DNA of 64,000 bases, taken from NCBI GenBank assembly GCA_025360525.1, contig JANYCA010000202.1:1-64000 (forward strand). Reading direction: 5' to 3'. The translations under genes and the position numbers were made by a program. Below the pieces are notes generated by a model. That model saw nothing but the letters and a program-made list of their open reading frames with translations. It did no database searches and was not told the DNA's origin. Below are positions 16,399-27,500 of the stretch, in pieces. Each line of letters begins with the position of its first letter. Within the stretch, counting starts at the first letter, position 1. This stretch comes from Chitinophagaceae bacterium. Lineage in GTDB: Bacteria > Bacteroidota > Bacteroidia > Chitinophagales > Chitinophagaceae.

Positions 16399-18489
16399 TT
16401 ATTGCTGAGCCTGTATGGCAGTGATTACAACGGTGTTAAAAATATCATCTACCGTGCAACCCCTGCTGAGGTCATTTACCGGTTTATTTAAGCCTTGTAA
16501 CATAGGCCCAATGGCAACGGCACCTGTTTCCCGCTGTACAGCCTTATAGGTATTATTGCCCGTATTTAAATCGGGAAATATTAATACCGTGGCCTGTCCT
16601 GCAACTTTCGATTTTGGCATTTTTTGTTTACCAATAGCACCATCTACAGCCGCATCATATTGTATGGGCCCTTCTACCAAAAGATCGGGTCGGCGAATTT
16701 TTATCAGCTCTGTTGCCCTGCGTACTTTCTCCACTTCTTCACCTTGTCCTGATGTGCCGGAGGAATACGACAGCATCGCAATTTTTGGTTCAATACCAAA
16801 CATGGTGCTGCTTTCTGCGGATGAGATGGCAATATCTGCAAGTTGTTCAGAAGTAGGATTTGGATTTACAGCGCAATCACCAAATACCGTAACCCTGTCT
16901 TCGAGACACATAAAAAAAACAGAAGAAACGGTTGATACCCCGGGTTTGGTTTTTACAAATTGCAGCGCCGGCCTTATGGTATGCTGTGTGGTATTGATTG
17001 CCCCGGAAACCATTCCATCTGCATCGCCTTTATAAACCATCATAGTGCCAAAATACGAACCATCTTTCATTAAATCGGTCGCCATATCCATATTTACATT
17101 TTTGCTTTTACGCAATTCGTACAATGTATTTACATACTCGGGAAATAAGGGAGACTGTAAGGGGTTAATGATGGCAACATTGTCTAAATCCAATGGAAGA
17201 TTCAGTCTTTTGAGCGCCGTTTTTATCTCCTCCGGCTTACCAAGAATGGTTAGTTTAACTACATCTTGCTTTAATAATTTTGCAGCCGCAATTAAAATAC
17301 GATCGTCCGTTCCCTCTGGCAGTACAATATGTTTCTTGAGTGTTTTGGCTCTTTTCACCAGTTGGTATTGAAACATCCTTGGTGTAATGCCCTCGGGTTT
17401 AGAGGTTACAATTTTATCCAGGATGGTATTGGTATCAATGTATTTTTCAAAAGTTTCAATGGCCAGCTCTATCTTAAATTGATTGTCGAAATAAATTCTT
17501 GAATGGATAGAACCTACTTTGTTCACTGTTTCAAAAGTACCCGTTTGCACCTGTACAATGGGTATCACTGTTTCTAAACCTTCAATGAGTTTTACAATAG
17601 GTTCATCTGGCTCCAATCCGCCGGAAAGCACCATGCCTGCTACCTTTGGGTAATTTTTGGAAAGATTGGCCTGTACCATGGCAACAATAATATCGCCCCT
17701 ATCGCCGGGTGTTACAATCAATGTATTTTCCTGCAAACGGGTAAGGCAATTACGCAATTGCATGGCGCCTACTATGTAATGATCTACCTGGTTAGTGAGG
17801 TAATTATGTCCAAACAATAATTTCCCATTCAGGGTTTCCACAATCTCCTTCATGGTTGGGTTTGCCAGATCTTTAAAGTAGGGGATGATTGAACTTAAAA
17901 CATTTACCGGTAGGCGTTCAGTAAATAACTGTTTAAGTTCCTCCGTATCGGTAGCTGCAATTTTATTGGCGATAACTGCCAATAATGGCACTTCTTTATT
18001 CAATAAAAGCTGGCAGGTAGTAAGGATATTTTTTGTAATCTCATCCGGTGTGTATCCATCGCCTTTGCTGATCAATATTAAAGGAAGCCCCAGGTTTTTC
18101 GCAATTTGCACATTAGATGAAAACTCAAAGCTGGCGCCATCTCCATCAAAATCGGTTCCGTCTACCAGTACAAAATCATGGGTGTCTTCCAGCTTCTTGT
18201 ATTTTGAAATAATGGTATCAATGATGAAAGCAGTGTTGCCCTCACTCCGGTATTTCAACAATTCGTTGTAAGTAAAGGCAAAGCAATCTTCATATTTTAT
18301 GTTGAGACCAAAATGATCGATCATGGTTTCAATATAAATGTCCTTTTTGTTGGGGCCATTTTCCCGGATAACGGGTTTAAAATAAGCGATCTTTTTAATC
18401 TTGCCCACCAATATATTCATGAGCCCAAGGGTAATGACAGATTTACCACTGTTGGCTTCGGAAGATGCTATATATATCGCTTTTGACAT
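16399..18489 (-). CDS. pta: Phosphate acetyltransferase, long form with N-terminal P-loop and DRTGG domains
   Basis: A 696-residue enzyme converting acetyl-CoA and phosphate to acetyl phosphate. Domain order is a BioD-like P-loop domain (about 1-220, ASSEANSGKSVITLGL), a DRTGG regulatory domain (about 225-345, TPGDRGDIIVAMVQ), and the catalytic PTA domain (about 365-690, VLPEGTDDRILIAA, SGQGEEVEKVRRAT, GQATVLIFPDLNTGN). The long form is typical of regulated Pta enzymes. It heads the pta-ackA operon and is divergent from the FAD/Fe-S oxidoreductase gene across a 254-bp intergenic region. Confidence 0.96.
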   Translation of the reverse strand: MSKAIYIASSEANSGKSVITLGLMNILVGKIKKIAYFKPVIRENGPNKKDIYIETMIDHFGLNIKYEDCFAFTYNELLKYRSEGNTAFIIDTIISKYKKLEDTHDFVLVDGTDFDGDGASFEFSSNVQIAKNLGLPLILISKGDGYTPDEITKNILTTCQLLLNKEVPLLAVIANKIAATDTEELKQLFTERLPVNVLSSIIPYFKDLANPTMKEIVETLNGKLLFGHNYLTNQVDHYIVGAMQLRNCLTRLQENTLIVTPGDRGDIIVAMVQANLSKNYPKVAGMVLSGGLEPDEPIVKLIEGLETVIPIVQVQTGTFETVNKVGSIHSRIYFDNQFKIELAIETFEKYIDTNTILDKIVTSKPEGITPRMFQYQLVKRAKTLKKHIVLPEGTDDRILIAAAKLLKQDVVKLTILGKPEEIKTALKRLNLPLDLDNVAIINPLQSPLFPEYVNTLYELRKSKNVNMDMATDLMKDGSYFGTMMVYKGDADGMVSGAINTTQHTIRPALQFVKTKPGVSTVSSVFFMCLEDRVTVFGDCAVNPNPTSEQLADIAISSAESSTMFGIEPKIAMLSYSSGTSGQGEEVEKVRRATELIKIRRPDLLVEGPIQYDAAVDGAIGKQKMPKSKVAGQATVLIFPDLNTGNNTYKAVQRETGAVAIGPMLQGLNKPVNDLSRGCTVDDIFNTVVITAIQAQQ

Positions 18490-18743
18490 TACAAATTAAT
18501 TTTGAATTTAAATTTTGCTTTGCAAAAATCGGTGAATTTGCAATTACCACAGGTGAGAAAAATCATGATGTTGCCTGCGTTTTGTTACTGCTGTTTTGTT
18601 TTTATTGAACATTGAACGGTTTTTAAGCAAATACAATCGGTCATTCGCTAGTAGTTACAAATAATTTTTTTACTGCTCCAACACAACCTTACTCCTATCT
18701 GATTTGTCTTTATTTTTACCAAGAAATTAATAACCGCATTTGA

Positions 18744-21686
18744 ATGAAAGATCAGCTGGACAAATTAGAAAAGGATTTAGAGGGTGAATTGTACACCGAT
18801 GATACGATGCGGATTTTATACGCCACCGATGCATCGGCCTATCGGGAGATGCCGTTGGCTGTTGCCATTCCTGCTTCTGTGGCGGATATTAAAAAACTAA
18901 TTGCATTTGCACGGGCAAACCATACATCTTTAATTCCCCGAACAGCAGGTACGTCTTTAGCCGGCCAAGTGGTGGGGAAAGGCATTATTGTAGACGTGTC
19001 AAAAAACTTTACCCAAATAATTGAACTAAATGAAGCCGAACAATGGGTGAAGGTTCAACCGGGCGTAATAAGGGATGAGCTGAATTTATTTTTAAAACCA
19101 TATGGCCTGTTCTTTGGCCCCGAAACTTCTACTGCCAACCGTGCCATGATGGGCGGAATGGTGGGCAATAACAGCTGTGGCAGTAACTCTGTTGTGTACG
19201 GCAGCACAAGGGAACATTTGCTGGAGGTTAAAACACTGCTAAGCGATGGCAGCGAAGCGATTTTTTCTGCACTGGACCTTGACGCTTTTCATGCAAAGTG
19301 CGAAGGTGAAACGCTGGAGGCAACTATATACAAAACAGTAAGAAGTTTATTAAGTAACTACGATACGCAGCAGGAGATACGGGCTCAATTTCCCAAGCCA
19401 TCTGTTGAAAGAAGAAATACCGGTTATGCAGTGGATATATTACTGGAATCGGCGCCTTTTACAGCAGGTAAACCCGATTTTGATTTTTGTAAACTCATTG
19501 CAGGTTCAGAAGGTACACTTGCCTTTATCACCGAAATCAAACTGCATGTAGACCCATTGCCACCCAAAGAAACCGGGTTGCTTTGTGTGCATTTCAACAG
19601 CATTGATGAATCGTTGAGGGCAAATATTATTGCCATGAAATTTAAGCCCAGTGCCAGCGAACTGATTGATCATTATATTTTAGAATGTACTAAAAACAAT
19701 ATCGAACAAAATAAAAACAGGTTTTTTGTACAGGGAGATCCGGGAGCTATTTTGGTAGTGGAATTTTGCAGAACCACCCGGGAAGAAATTGTTTCCATTG
19801 CAGCTGAGGTTGAAAATGCCATGCGTTCCGCTGGATTGGGATATCACTTTCCATTGCTGTTTGGTGCTGATACAAAAAAGATATGGACTTTACGTAAAGC
19901 GGGTCTTGGCTTGCTGGGCAATTTACCCGGCGATGAAAAGGCCGTGCCGGTAATTGAAGATACCGCAGTTGATGTAAAAGATTTACCAGCCTATATTGCA
20001 GACTTTAACCAGATTTTGGTAAAGCATAACCTGCATGCGGTGCACTACGCACATGCAGGCAGCGGTGAAATTCACTTGCGTCCCATCATCAACTTAAAAA
20101 CAGCGGAAGGCAACGAGCTCTTTAAAACCATTGCTCAGGAAATTGCTACACTGGTAAAAAAATATAATGGCTCACTCAGTGGCGAGCATGGTGATGGCAG
20201 ATTGAGAGGAGAATTTATTCCGCAAATGGTGGGAGAAAAAAATTATAAATTACTACAACAAATCAAACGCACCTGGGATCCCAATAATATTTTTAATCCC
20301 CATAAAATTGTAGATACACCGCCCATGAATACCATGCTGCGTTACACACCGGGGCAGCAAACACCCAAATTCAATACCATTTTCCGCTATAAAGATCAGG
20401 ATGTGTTGCAGCATGCAGAGCAATGCAATGGCAGTGGCGATTGCCGCAAAACAGCTTTGAGCGGTGGTACCATGTGCCCATCGTTTATGGCTACCAAAAA
20501 CGAAAAAGATTCCACCAGGGCAAGGGCCAATATCCTTCGGGAATTTTTAACCAACTCAGATAAGCTTAATCGCTTTGATCATAAAGAAATTTATGAAGTA
20601 ATGGATTTGTGTTTAAGTTGTAAGGGTTGCAAAAGTGAATGTCCCAGTAACGTGGATGTGGCCAAATTAAAAGCAGAATTTTTACAACAGTATTACGACG
20701 CCAATGGTGTGCCATTCAGAAGCAAGCTAATAGCCAACTTTAGCAGTGCCGCAAAATTAGGATCACTGCTGCCGGGCATTTATAATTTTATGGTTACCAC
20801 GCCATTTATCAGTAATACAATCAAGCGGTTGAGTGGGTTTAACGTACAACGCAGTATGCCAACTTTGTACAAAACAACACTCAATAAGTGGCATAATAAA
20901 AATAGCCGAAGCAAGAAATCGCTTGCCAATCACCCCCTTTTAGTCGATGGGGGCAATAAAACCGTTTATTTGTTCTGCGATGAATTTACCAATTATAACG
21001 ATACGGAAATTGGCATTAAAGCCATTACACTGCTGGAAAAACTGGGATACGAAGTTATTATCCCAAAACATATAGAAAGTGGCCGGGCATGGTTAAGCAA
21101 AGGTTTGATAAGAGAAGGTAAAAAGATAGCCAATAAAAATATTGATCTGCTGAAAAATATTATTACCGAAACTACTCCATTGATTGGTATAGAACCAAGT
21201 GCCATCCTCACTTTCAGAGATGAATATATTGATTTGGCCACGGACGAAAATTTTGCAGCCGCCAAAGCATTGGCAAAAAATGTTTTTTTGATAGATGAAT
21301 TTATAGCTGCTGAAATAGACAAAGGACATATCAGCACAGCGCATTTTACCAAAGAAAAAAAGCTGATCAAACTGCATGGACATTGTCAGCAAAAAGCGCT
21401 GTCGTCAGTAGCGCCGTCTGTAAAGCTATTGTCGTTTCCTGAGAACTATACAGTGGAAACAATCCCTTCCGGCTGCTGCGGCATGGCAGGTTCTTTTGGC
21501 TACGAAAAAGAACATTATGACTTAAGCATGAAAATTGGCGAATTAGTTTTGTTCCCTGCTGTACGCCAGCAAACAGATGACGTAATTGTTGCTGCCCCGG
21601 GCACAAGTTGCCGGCATCAAATTAAAGACGGAACCGGTAGAAAAGCACTACATCCGGTGGAAGTTTTGTATGATGCACTGGTTTAA
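18744..21686 (+). CDS. FAD-linked oxidase fused to Fe-S/CCG domains, D-lactate dehydrogenase type
   Basis: A 980-residue fusion. The N-terminal FAD-binding-4 domain spans about residues 35-210 (PRTAGTSLAGQVVG, GMVGNNSCGSNSVVYG) and the FAD-oxidase C-terminal domain runs to about 530 (HYAHAGSGEIHLRP, SGEHGDGRLRGEF). Two cysteine clusters near 561 and 623-634 (CLSCKGCKSECP) would bind 4Fe-4S centres. A CCG-type region near residue 910 (SGCCGMAGSFGYE) completes it. The plan matches membrane-associated respiratory D-lactate or D-2-hydroxyacid dehydrogenases. Substrate is inferred. Its product would be pyruvate if D-lactate is the substrate, and the divergent neighbour is pta-ackA. Confidence 0.88.
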   Translation: MKDQLDKLEKDLEGELYTDDTMRILYATDASAYREMPLAVAIPASVADIKKLIAFARANHTSLIPRTAGTSLAGQVVGKGIIVDVSKNFTQIIELNEAEQWVKVQPGVIRDELNLFLKPYGLFFGPETSTANRAMMGGMVGNNSCGSNSVVYGSTREHLLEVKTLLSDGSEAIFSALDLDAFHAKCEGETLEATIYKTVRSLLSNYDTQQEIRAQFPKPSVERRNTGYAVDILLESAPFTAGKPDFDFCKLIAGSEGTLAFITEIKLHVDPLPPKETGLLCVHFNSIDESLRANIIAMKFKPSASELIDHYILECTKNNIEQNKNRFFVQGDPGAILVVEFCRTTREEIVSIAAEVENAMRSAGLGYHFPLLFGADTKKIWTLRKAGLGLLGNLPGDEKAVPVIEDTAVDVKDLPAYIADFNQILVKHNLHAVHYAHAGSGEIHLRPIINLKTAEGNELFKTIAQEIATLVKKYNGSLSGEHGDGRLRGEFIPQMVGEKNYKLLQQIKRTWDPNNIFNPHKIVDTPPMNTMLRYTPGQQTPKFNTIFRYKDQDVLQHAEQCNGSGDCRKTALSGGTMCPSFMATKNEKDSTRARANILREFLTNSDKLNRFDHKEIYEVMDLCLSCKGCKSECPSNVDVAKLKAEFLQQYYDANGVPFRSKLIANFSSAAKLGSLLPGIYNFMVTTPFISNTIKRLSGFNVQRSMPTLYKTTLNKWHNKNSRSKKSLANHPLLVDGGNKTVYLFCDEFTNYNDTEIGIKAITLLEKLGYEVIIPKHIESGRAWLSKGLIREGKKIANKNIDLLKNIITETTPLIGIEPSAILTFRDEYIDLATDENFAAAKALAKNVFLIDEFIAAEIDKGHISTAHFTKEKKLIKLHGHCQQKALSSVAPSVKLLSFPENYTVETIPSGCCGMAGSFGYEKEHYDLSMKIGELVLFPAVRQQTDDVIVAAPGTSCRHQIKDGTGRKALHPVEVLYDALV

Positions 21687-21761
21687 AATTATGTTTAATA
21701 ACGAATTTGATTTTATTTAAACATCCCTCAAAAAGGGTATAGGCAGCTTGTTTTCAAAACC

Positions 21762-21769
21762 TACCTTTG
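21762..21769 (+). promoter_or_regulatory. -7 promoter element upstream of the M43 protease gene
   Basis: Exact TACCTTTG match to the Bacteroidota TAnnTTTG element, about 78 nt before the chosen ATG. No clear TTTG -33 box lies at the usual spacing. Confidence 0.4.
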
Positions 21770-21847
21770 ATTGATACAATTTGCCTCTTTTAACTGTAAG
21801 AAGTCACCTTGCCGGGATGCACCATAGTTAAAATAAAATCAATAAAA

Positions 21848-24214
21848 ATGCACCCAAAACACCTACTGCTCACCTCCCTGCTTTTATATTTATTTTATAC
21901 TGCAAATGCACAAGTAGCCCATAAACCAACGCCAAAATGTGGCAGTGAATTCATTTTAAACGATGTATTAAGCGATCCTGTAAGAGCAAAAAAGTATTTA
22001 GCCAATGAACAAATGATTGCAAAAAGAATCAGCAACAAGCAATCGGGTATTGATGCAGCATTGGCTCTTGGGCAGACTTCTGAAGTGAAAATTCCGGTAG
22101 TATTTCATATTGTAGATCCCAATCCTAACAGTATTACCGACGAAATGATCAACTTACAATTGGCTATACTTAACAGGGATTATTCTGGTAAAAACCCCGA
22201 CTCTGTCAATGCTACTGCTTTTTATGGCGTGAGGGGGCATTCAAAAATCACTTTTGTTCTGGCAAAGCGATCTCCTCGTGGCTGCGATACCACAGGAATT
22301 GTGAGGGTTACATCCAACCTAACTGTACATGGTGTTTTAAAAGACAATAATGGTAATGTCACTGCATCTAGTAACACTTATTTGATGAAATATACGGCTT
22401 CGGGCGGCGATGATGGTTGGGATAGTTACAATTGCCATTACTTAAATATTTGGGTTTGTAACCTCACCAATGGCTTACTGGGCGAGGGAACTTTTCCTGA
22501 AAACGTACCATCCAGTATACAGGGTTTAGTGATTGAAAAAAGTACTTTTTCATTTACAGTACCATCCCAATATGCATTTGGTCGCACACTCGTTCATGAA
22601 GTGGGGCATTTTTTAAACTTAATGCATATTTGGGGCGATGATGACGGGCAGGCTAACAAATGTATTTGGGATGATGAAATAGGAGATACGCCCAAGCAGG
22701 CACTCCCAACTTTTGGTGCTCCAGCCGGTATAAAATACGATGTATGTTCGCCTGCTCCCGGCAATGGCATCAATTATCAAAATTTCATGGATTATTGCGA
22801 TGATATTGCCCTTACCATGTTTACTAATCAACAAATAGTCCGGATACTTGCAGGACTTGAAGTGTTGCCCAATCGCCGTTGTTTAATTGATAAAAATAAT
22901 AAAGCTTTAACACCGGCAGAATCGAATGAACTGTTCAACATGTGCAATACCCCTGATTTTACCACCAACGCATTCACAACTATTGCTGTTGGCAAGGGCG
23001 GCGTTGTTTGGGCCGGCTCCGCAAATTCTGGGTTATATCAATACCGTGGCGGACGCTGGCACCGTAACGTGAATAATGTGAATAATAATTACCAGGATGT
23101 TAAAGCTGATAAATATGGTGGCATCTGGGTGGCACAATCAGGCTATGGTAGTGCTCAAGCCAATACCGGTGGGATATTTTATATTCCAGATACATTATTC
23201 CCTGCTATCACCAATTATTACAGCTTTTCTAATGGACTGCCGTCAAGATATGCAAAAGGACTTTTTATTGATACATCAAAAACATATCAGCCAGGTCTGG
23301 ATACACCGTTGATTTATACCGCAAATTTTGCGCATATCACAGCAGGCGTAACTGCCGCAGGTGGCGTAGGACGTGGGTTTAAACCAGTGGCACCTAATTA
23401 TTTTACTACATTTAGAAAAGGAATGCAAACTGCAAGAGTCGCTGATGGAACAGCCAGTATTTATTGCATAGCGGGTGATTACAAAGTAATATGGGCCCAT
23501 ACACAAAACAATTATGGCAGCAGCCAGATACTTCGATACAAAAATAATATTTTGATGGATACGCTGCAATCGCTGGATACCACCAATATCTTCAACGATT
23601 TTTTACCAGGGCAGTTCAATGCAAAAGCTATGTATTTTGATGCCAGGGGCAACCGCTGGATAACCATCAATGGTAGAGGTATAATCGTTACCGATTCCAC
23701 GGAAACTGTTTGGAGTATGATTGACTTTGCTGCATTGTTTCCTTCCACGCCGGCATTTAACACCAATGCCATTTCTGGTGATACATCTGGCAATGTTTAT
23801 TTTGGAACACAGAATGGATTAATTGTTTACAGCGGTAATAAAACCTTAGATGATGTAAAGTCGTATAAATTGTATACAACAGCTAATGGTCTTCCATCCA
23901 ACAACATCAAAGCAATTGCTGCTGATACTATGCGGCAAAAGCTGTTAATTGCTACCGATGCAGGAATTGTTTTTTGGAATCCATCTTGTGCAAGTGGGCC
24001 TGCGGTTGATAATATAAATGTTTCCACGGTTGCCACAGGCGCCTGGAACAATCCTGCCATTTGGTGTAATGGAGTAGTGCCACCCGCAAATGCAAGGATC
24101 ATTGTAAGACATCCTGTTACCATCACTGCCAATACACATTGCATGTCCCTGCAGCTCGTTCTGCCGGGCAGTTTTACCGTATCGCCGGGCATTGATCTTA
24201 TTGTGGGTAATTAG
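21848..24214 (+). CDS. Exported M43-family (pappalysin-like) metalloprotease with propeller and G8-like tail
   Basis: A 788-residue secreted protein. I start at the ATG at 21848, which puts a signal peptide (LLLTSLLLYLFYTANAQ) at the N terminus. The upstream ATG at 21809 adds 13 polar residues. The zinc motif is HEVGHFLNLMH (H250, E251, H254, H260), and the Met-turn segment NFMDYCDDIALTMF follows, both typical of M43 proteases. The middle third has repeats of the two-component-regulator propeller type (GKGGVVWAGSANSGLYQY, DKYGGIWVAQSGYG). The C terminus (WNNPAIWCNGVVPP, VTITANTHCMSLQL) looks like a G8-like or T9SS-protein beta repeat, but the protein ends there without a sorting domain. Confidence 0.82.
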   Translation: MHPKHLLLTSLLLYLFYTANAQVAHKPTPKCGSEFILNDVLSDPVRAKKYLANEQMIAKRISNKQSGIDAALALGQTSEVKIPVVFHIVDPNPNSITDEMINLQLAILNRDYSGKNPDSVNATAFYGVRGHSKITFVLAKRSPRGCDTTGIVRVTSNLTVHGVLKDNNGNVTASSNTYLMKYTASGGDDGWDSYNCHYLNIWVCNLTNGLLGEGTFPENVPSSIQGLVIEKSTFSFTVPSQYAFGRTLVHEVGHFLNLMHIWGDDDGQANKCIWDDEIGDTPKQALPTFGAPAGIKYDVCSPAPGNGINYQNFMDYCDDIALTMFTNQQIVRILAGLEVLPNRRCLIDKNNKALTPAESNELFNMCNTPDFTTNAFTTIAVGKGGVVWAGSANSGLYQYRGGRWHRNVNNVNNNYQDVKADKYGGIWVAQSGYGSAQANTGGIFYIPDTLFPAITNYYSFSNGLPSRYAKGLFIDTSKTYQPGLDTPLIYTANFAHITAGVTAAGGVGRGFKPVAPNYFTTFRKGMQTARVADGTASIYCIAGDYKVIWAHTQNNYGSSQILRYKNNILMDTLQSLDTTNIFNDFLPGQFNAKAMYFDARGNRWITINGRGIIVTDSTETVWSMIDFAALFPSTPAFNTNAISGDTSGNVYFGTQNGLIVYSGNKTLDDVKSYKLYTTANGLPSNNIKAIAADTMRQKLLIATDAGIVFWNPSCASGPAVDNINVSTVATGAWNNPAIWCNGVVPPANARIIVRHPVTITANTHCMSLQLVLPGSFTVSPGIDLIVGN

Positions 24215-24545
24215 ACTTCCAGAATGGAATTTCTGGTAGAAATAGAGCAGTATCCTTCTTGGGATTATTTATTAAAGTAGAAATTAGATCTTCTTATTTG
24301 GTGAAAAAATCAAACTGGATATCGGTTAACATTCCGGCTTCGACAACTGCTGTAGTTGTTAAGGCTATTATTGGGTTTGATGGGAATACAATGTGTTTGT
24401 ACCTCACTATTGACCATTTAACACAGCACCCTATAATGAAAGGATAAACAAAAAAATAAAACATAGAATATAATTATTTAACATCAAAGAGTGTTTGCAT
24501 GCGCCGGATGCTTTAATTTACGCAATGAGTTACCTCTACAACTGA
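24215..24545. other. Gene-free stretch before the PKD adhesin
   Basis: A 331-bp interval. One short frame at 24259-24447 begins with TTG and resembles no family I know. I see no terminator or clear promoter. Because the preceding protease ends abruptly in a beta-repeat, this stretch may contain the decayed end of that gene, though I cannot align it to a sorting domain. Confidence 0.5.
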
Positions 24546-27500
24546 ATGACTGCTCATAAAAATATAGTAACATACTGGGTTATTTCTACAATCCCCAATA
24601 GTAAGCTTTTAAAAAAAGTTGCATGGGTAAGCCATGTTTGCAGGGACAATAAAAGCACGGAAGACCAACAGCGTCGTTTGCAAAAAAATTGCCCGACCTT
24701 GTTATTAACAACTTATAAATTTACGCTGCCGCTAAAATGGTATGCATCTATACTTATTGTTTTTTTATTCTTATTGTTAACAGCCTTTACCAATTACACT
24801 TCTGCTCAAACAACTCCAAACTTTACTATCAATAAAACCTCGGGCTGTGTGCCATTGAGTGGTATTAATTTTACTGATGCATCTACAGGTGGTACTGTTA
24901 CCAACAGGGTATGGAATCTGGGGAATGGAACTAACATAAATAATGGTCCGGCTGTGGTAGGAACCAACTATCTAACTGCACAAAAATTTTATGTAACGCT
25001 TACCGTAACCTTTGGTAATGGCGATGTAAAAACAAAAATAGACAGCATCATTGTTCATCCAAAACCCATTGCAGATTTTATTGCAAGCGATACCGCAGGA
25101 TGCGCCCCTCATATCGTCATATTCACCGACTTATCTACCACTGCAACCGGCACCATCACCAACTGGACCTGGGATTTAGGCGCCGGTGGCAACACCATTC
25201 AGACCCCAACTTTTACCTACAACACCCAGGGCAATTACAATATTTCCTTGTTGGTAAAAAACAGCTGGGGCTGCGAAAGTGATGCAGCAAGCAAGTTTCA
25301 ATACATACGTGTGTATACCAAACCCACTGCGGCTTTTACACCTACGCCAGCTTTTAGTTGCAAGGATACAGCTACCATTTTTTTTAGCAATACTACTACC
25401 GGTGGCAGCCCTGCCAATAAGTACAAATGGTTTTTTGGAGATGGCGATAGCAGCAGTTTAAAAAGTCCTGCTCATTTTTACAATGCGCCAGGCGCCTATA
25501 CCATCACGCTCACAGCATCGGTTGGAAATGGCTGTAGCAGCAGCACTACAAGAACCATCAATATTGGTAAATCAACCCCACAGTTTGTAACTTTCCCCGA
25601 TACGGTTTGCATTAAAACTTCTACGCTTTTCAGTGGTATTGGTACACCATCGCTCTGGTACCTGCAGTGGAACTTTAGTGACAATAATGCCATTCAATAT
25701 TACTCTCCCACTACACATATTTTTAATACCCCGGGAGATTTTGAAATTAAATTGATTGCCTTTAATTTCCAGGGTTGCAGCGATACCATCAGTAAAATGA
25801 TTCATGTAAAAGCTGGTGCTGGTTTAGTGCCATTTTTTATTACAGCACCAGATACCGTTTGTGCCAATTCAACAACCACCTTTGGTGGAAGTGCAACACC
25901 AACACCCAACAGTGTACAATGGTTTTTCAGCGATAATAATGCGCTGCAAAACAATTCCCCTACCAACCACAGCTTTGCCAATAATGGCGACTATTCAATT
26001 TTACTGATTGCTTATGATGCAATGGGCTGCGCCGATACTGCAACAAAATTAATTACGGTAAAAACCGGCCCTGCACTTAGTTTTACGCAAGATAAAATAG
26101 ATGGCTGCGGTAATCCATTTACCGTTACGTTCACCAATACCACTTACCCCAATACAGATATTCGTTTCACATGGAATTTTGGTGATGGTACAGCGCTTGT
26201 AACAACAACAGATACATTGCCGGTGCCTCATACCTATACCACATTCGGCAACTTTACTGTTACCCTTACAGCCACAGATACCGTGGCAGGATGTACCAGT
26301 ACTCCCAAAATTTTTAGCTATATCCGTAACTACGAACCGGCTGTAAATTTTACTTATGTACCACCCGATGGTTGTCGCCCATTGCCGGTAAAATTTACAG
26401 GTACGGTGAGTAACCTCATTGTACCCATTCAGTATTATGCATGGAACTATGGCGATGGCAAAATAGACAGCATTACCGGAACAAATATTGCCAACCACGT
26501 TTATGCAACAGGCGGTGGGTTCAATCCTACGCTTACTATTGTAACTGCCGAATGTAGTTTTACTTCTGTTTCAAAACCAGTTACCGTAATTGATATTTGT
26601 GATGATGATGGTGGCGGCAGTGGTGGAGGCGGTGGTGGAGGCGGAGGCGGCGGAGGTGGTGGCGGAGGTGGTGGTGGTTTTGGTCTTGGTAAAACCTGTG
26701 CGGATAAATACACTGTTTCTTTCACAGATACAGTAAGTAATGCCATTGTACAAAGCTGGGATTTTGGAGATGGTTCTCCGATTCTTACTACAGGTATTTT
26801 AAACCCTGTTACCCATACCTATGCGCCCCCTCAAAAGGTATATGTAGTTACAGTGCTTCGGCTGGATACAATTACCAACCAAATAGATACTGGCAGAAAG
26901 CGAGTAATTATCATTGATGAAAAGGCAGATTTTATTCCCAACAAAACCGACATTTGTACCAATGGCCTGGTAAACTTTACCACCCTTGGGATGGATTCTT
27001 CTAAGATAAAAAAATACACCTGGGATTTTGGTGACAGTACCCTAAGGCAGGTAATTGACAATGCCACTTATTTCGCCACGTTTGGCCTTTGGCTAAAAGG
27101 CAATACCCGTCACACGTACATTGATACCGGCTTGTATTATGTAAAGCTGATAATTGAAGATAAACTGGGCTGTTCCGACTCCCTGATTTACCCAATTCCT
27201 ATCAGTGCCCGAGGACCAATCGCCAATTTCAATCCTGGTATACAGCTGAGTTGTTTAGTACCATTAAAAGTAATTTTTACCGATTCATCTGTACAAAATG
27301 GCATTATTCCTCTCACCAACTGGGAATGGAATTTTGGCAATGGCAACCCGGTATTAAATAGCACACAGGATACAGCAGTTACCAGGTTGTTCACTGCCAA
27401 TACCTACAATGTAAACCTGAAAGTTACTGACTCTATAGGATGCTTTTCTACTATTACCAAACAGCTAATTGTGCCGCTGGTAACCACCGGTCCCCAGGCC

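Noticed and set aside
24259..24447. 62-codon plus-strand frame between the protease and the adhesin
   Set aside because: TTG start, no family resemblance and no supporting context.
26501..26746. Minus-strand frame encoding a proline-rich protein
   Set aside because: It is the mirror of the GGN tract inside the PKD adhesin gene. Proline runs arise from CCN codons on the opposite strand, and the plus-strand frame is clearly the real one.
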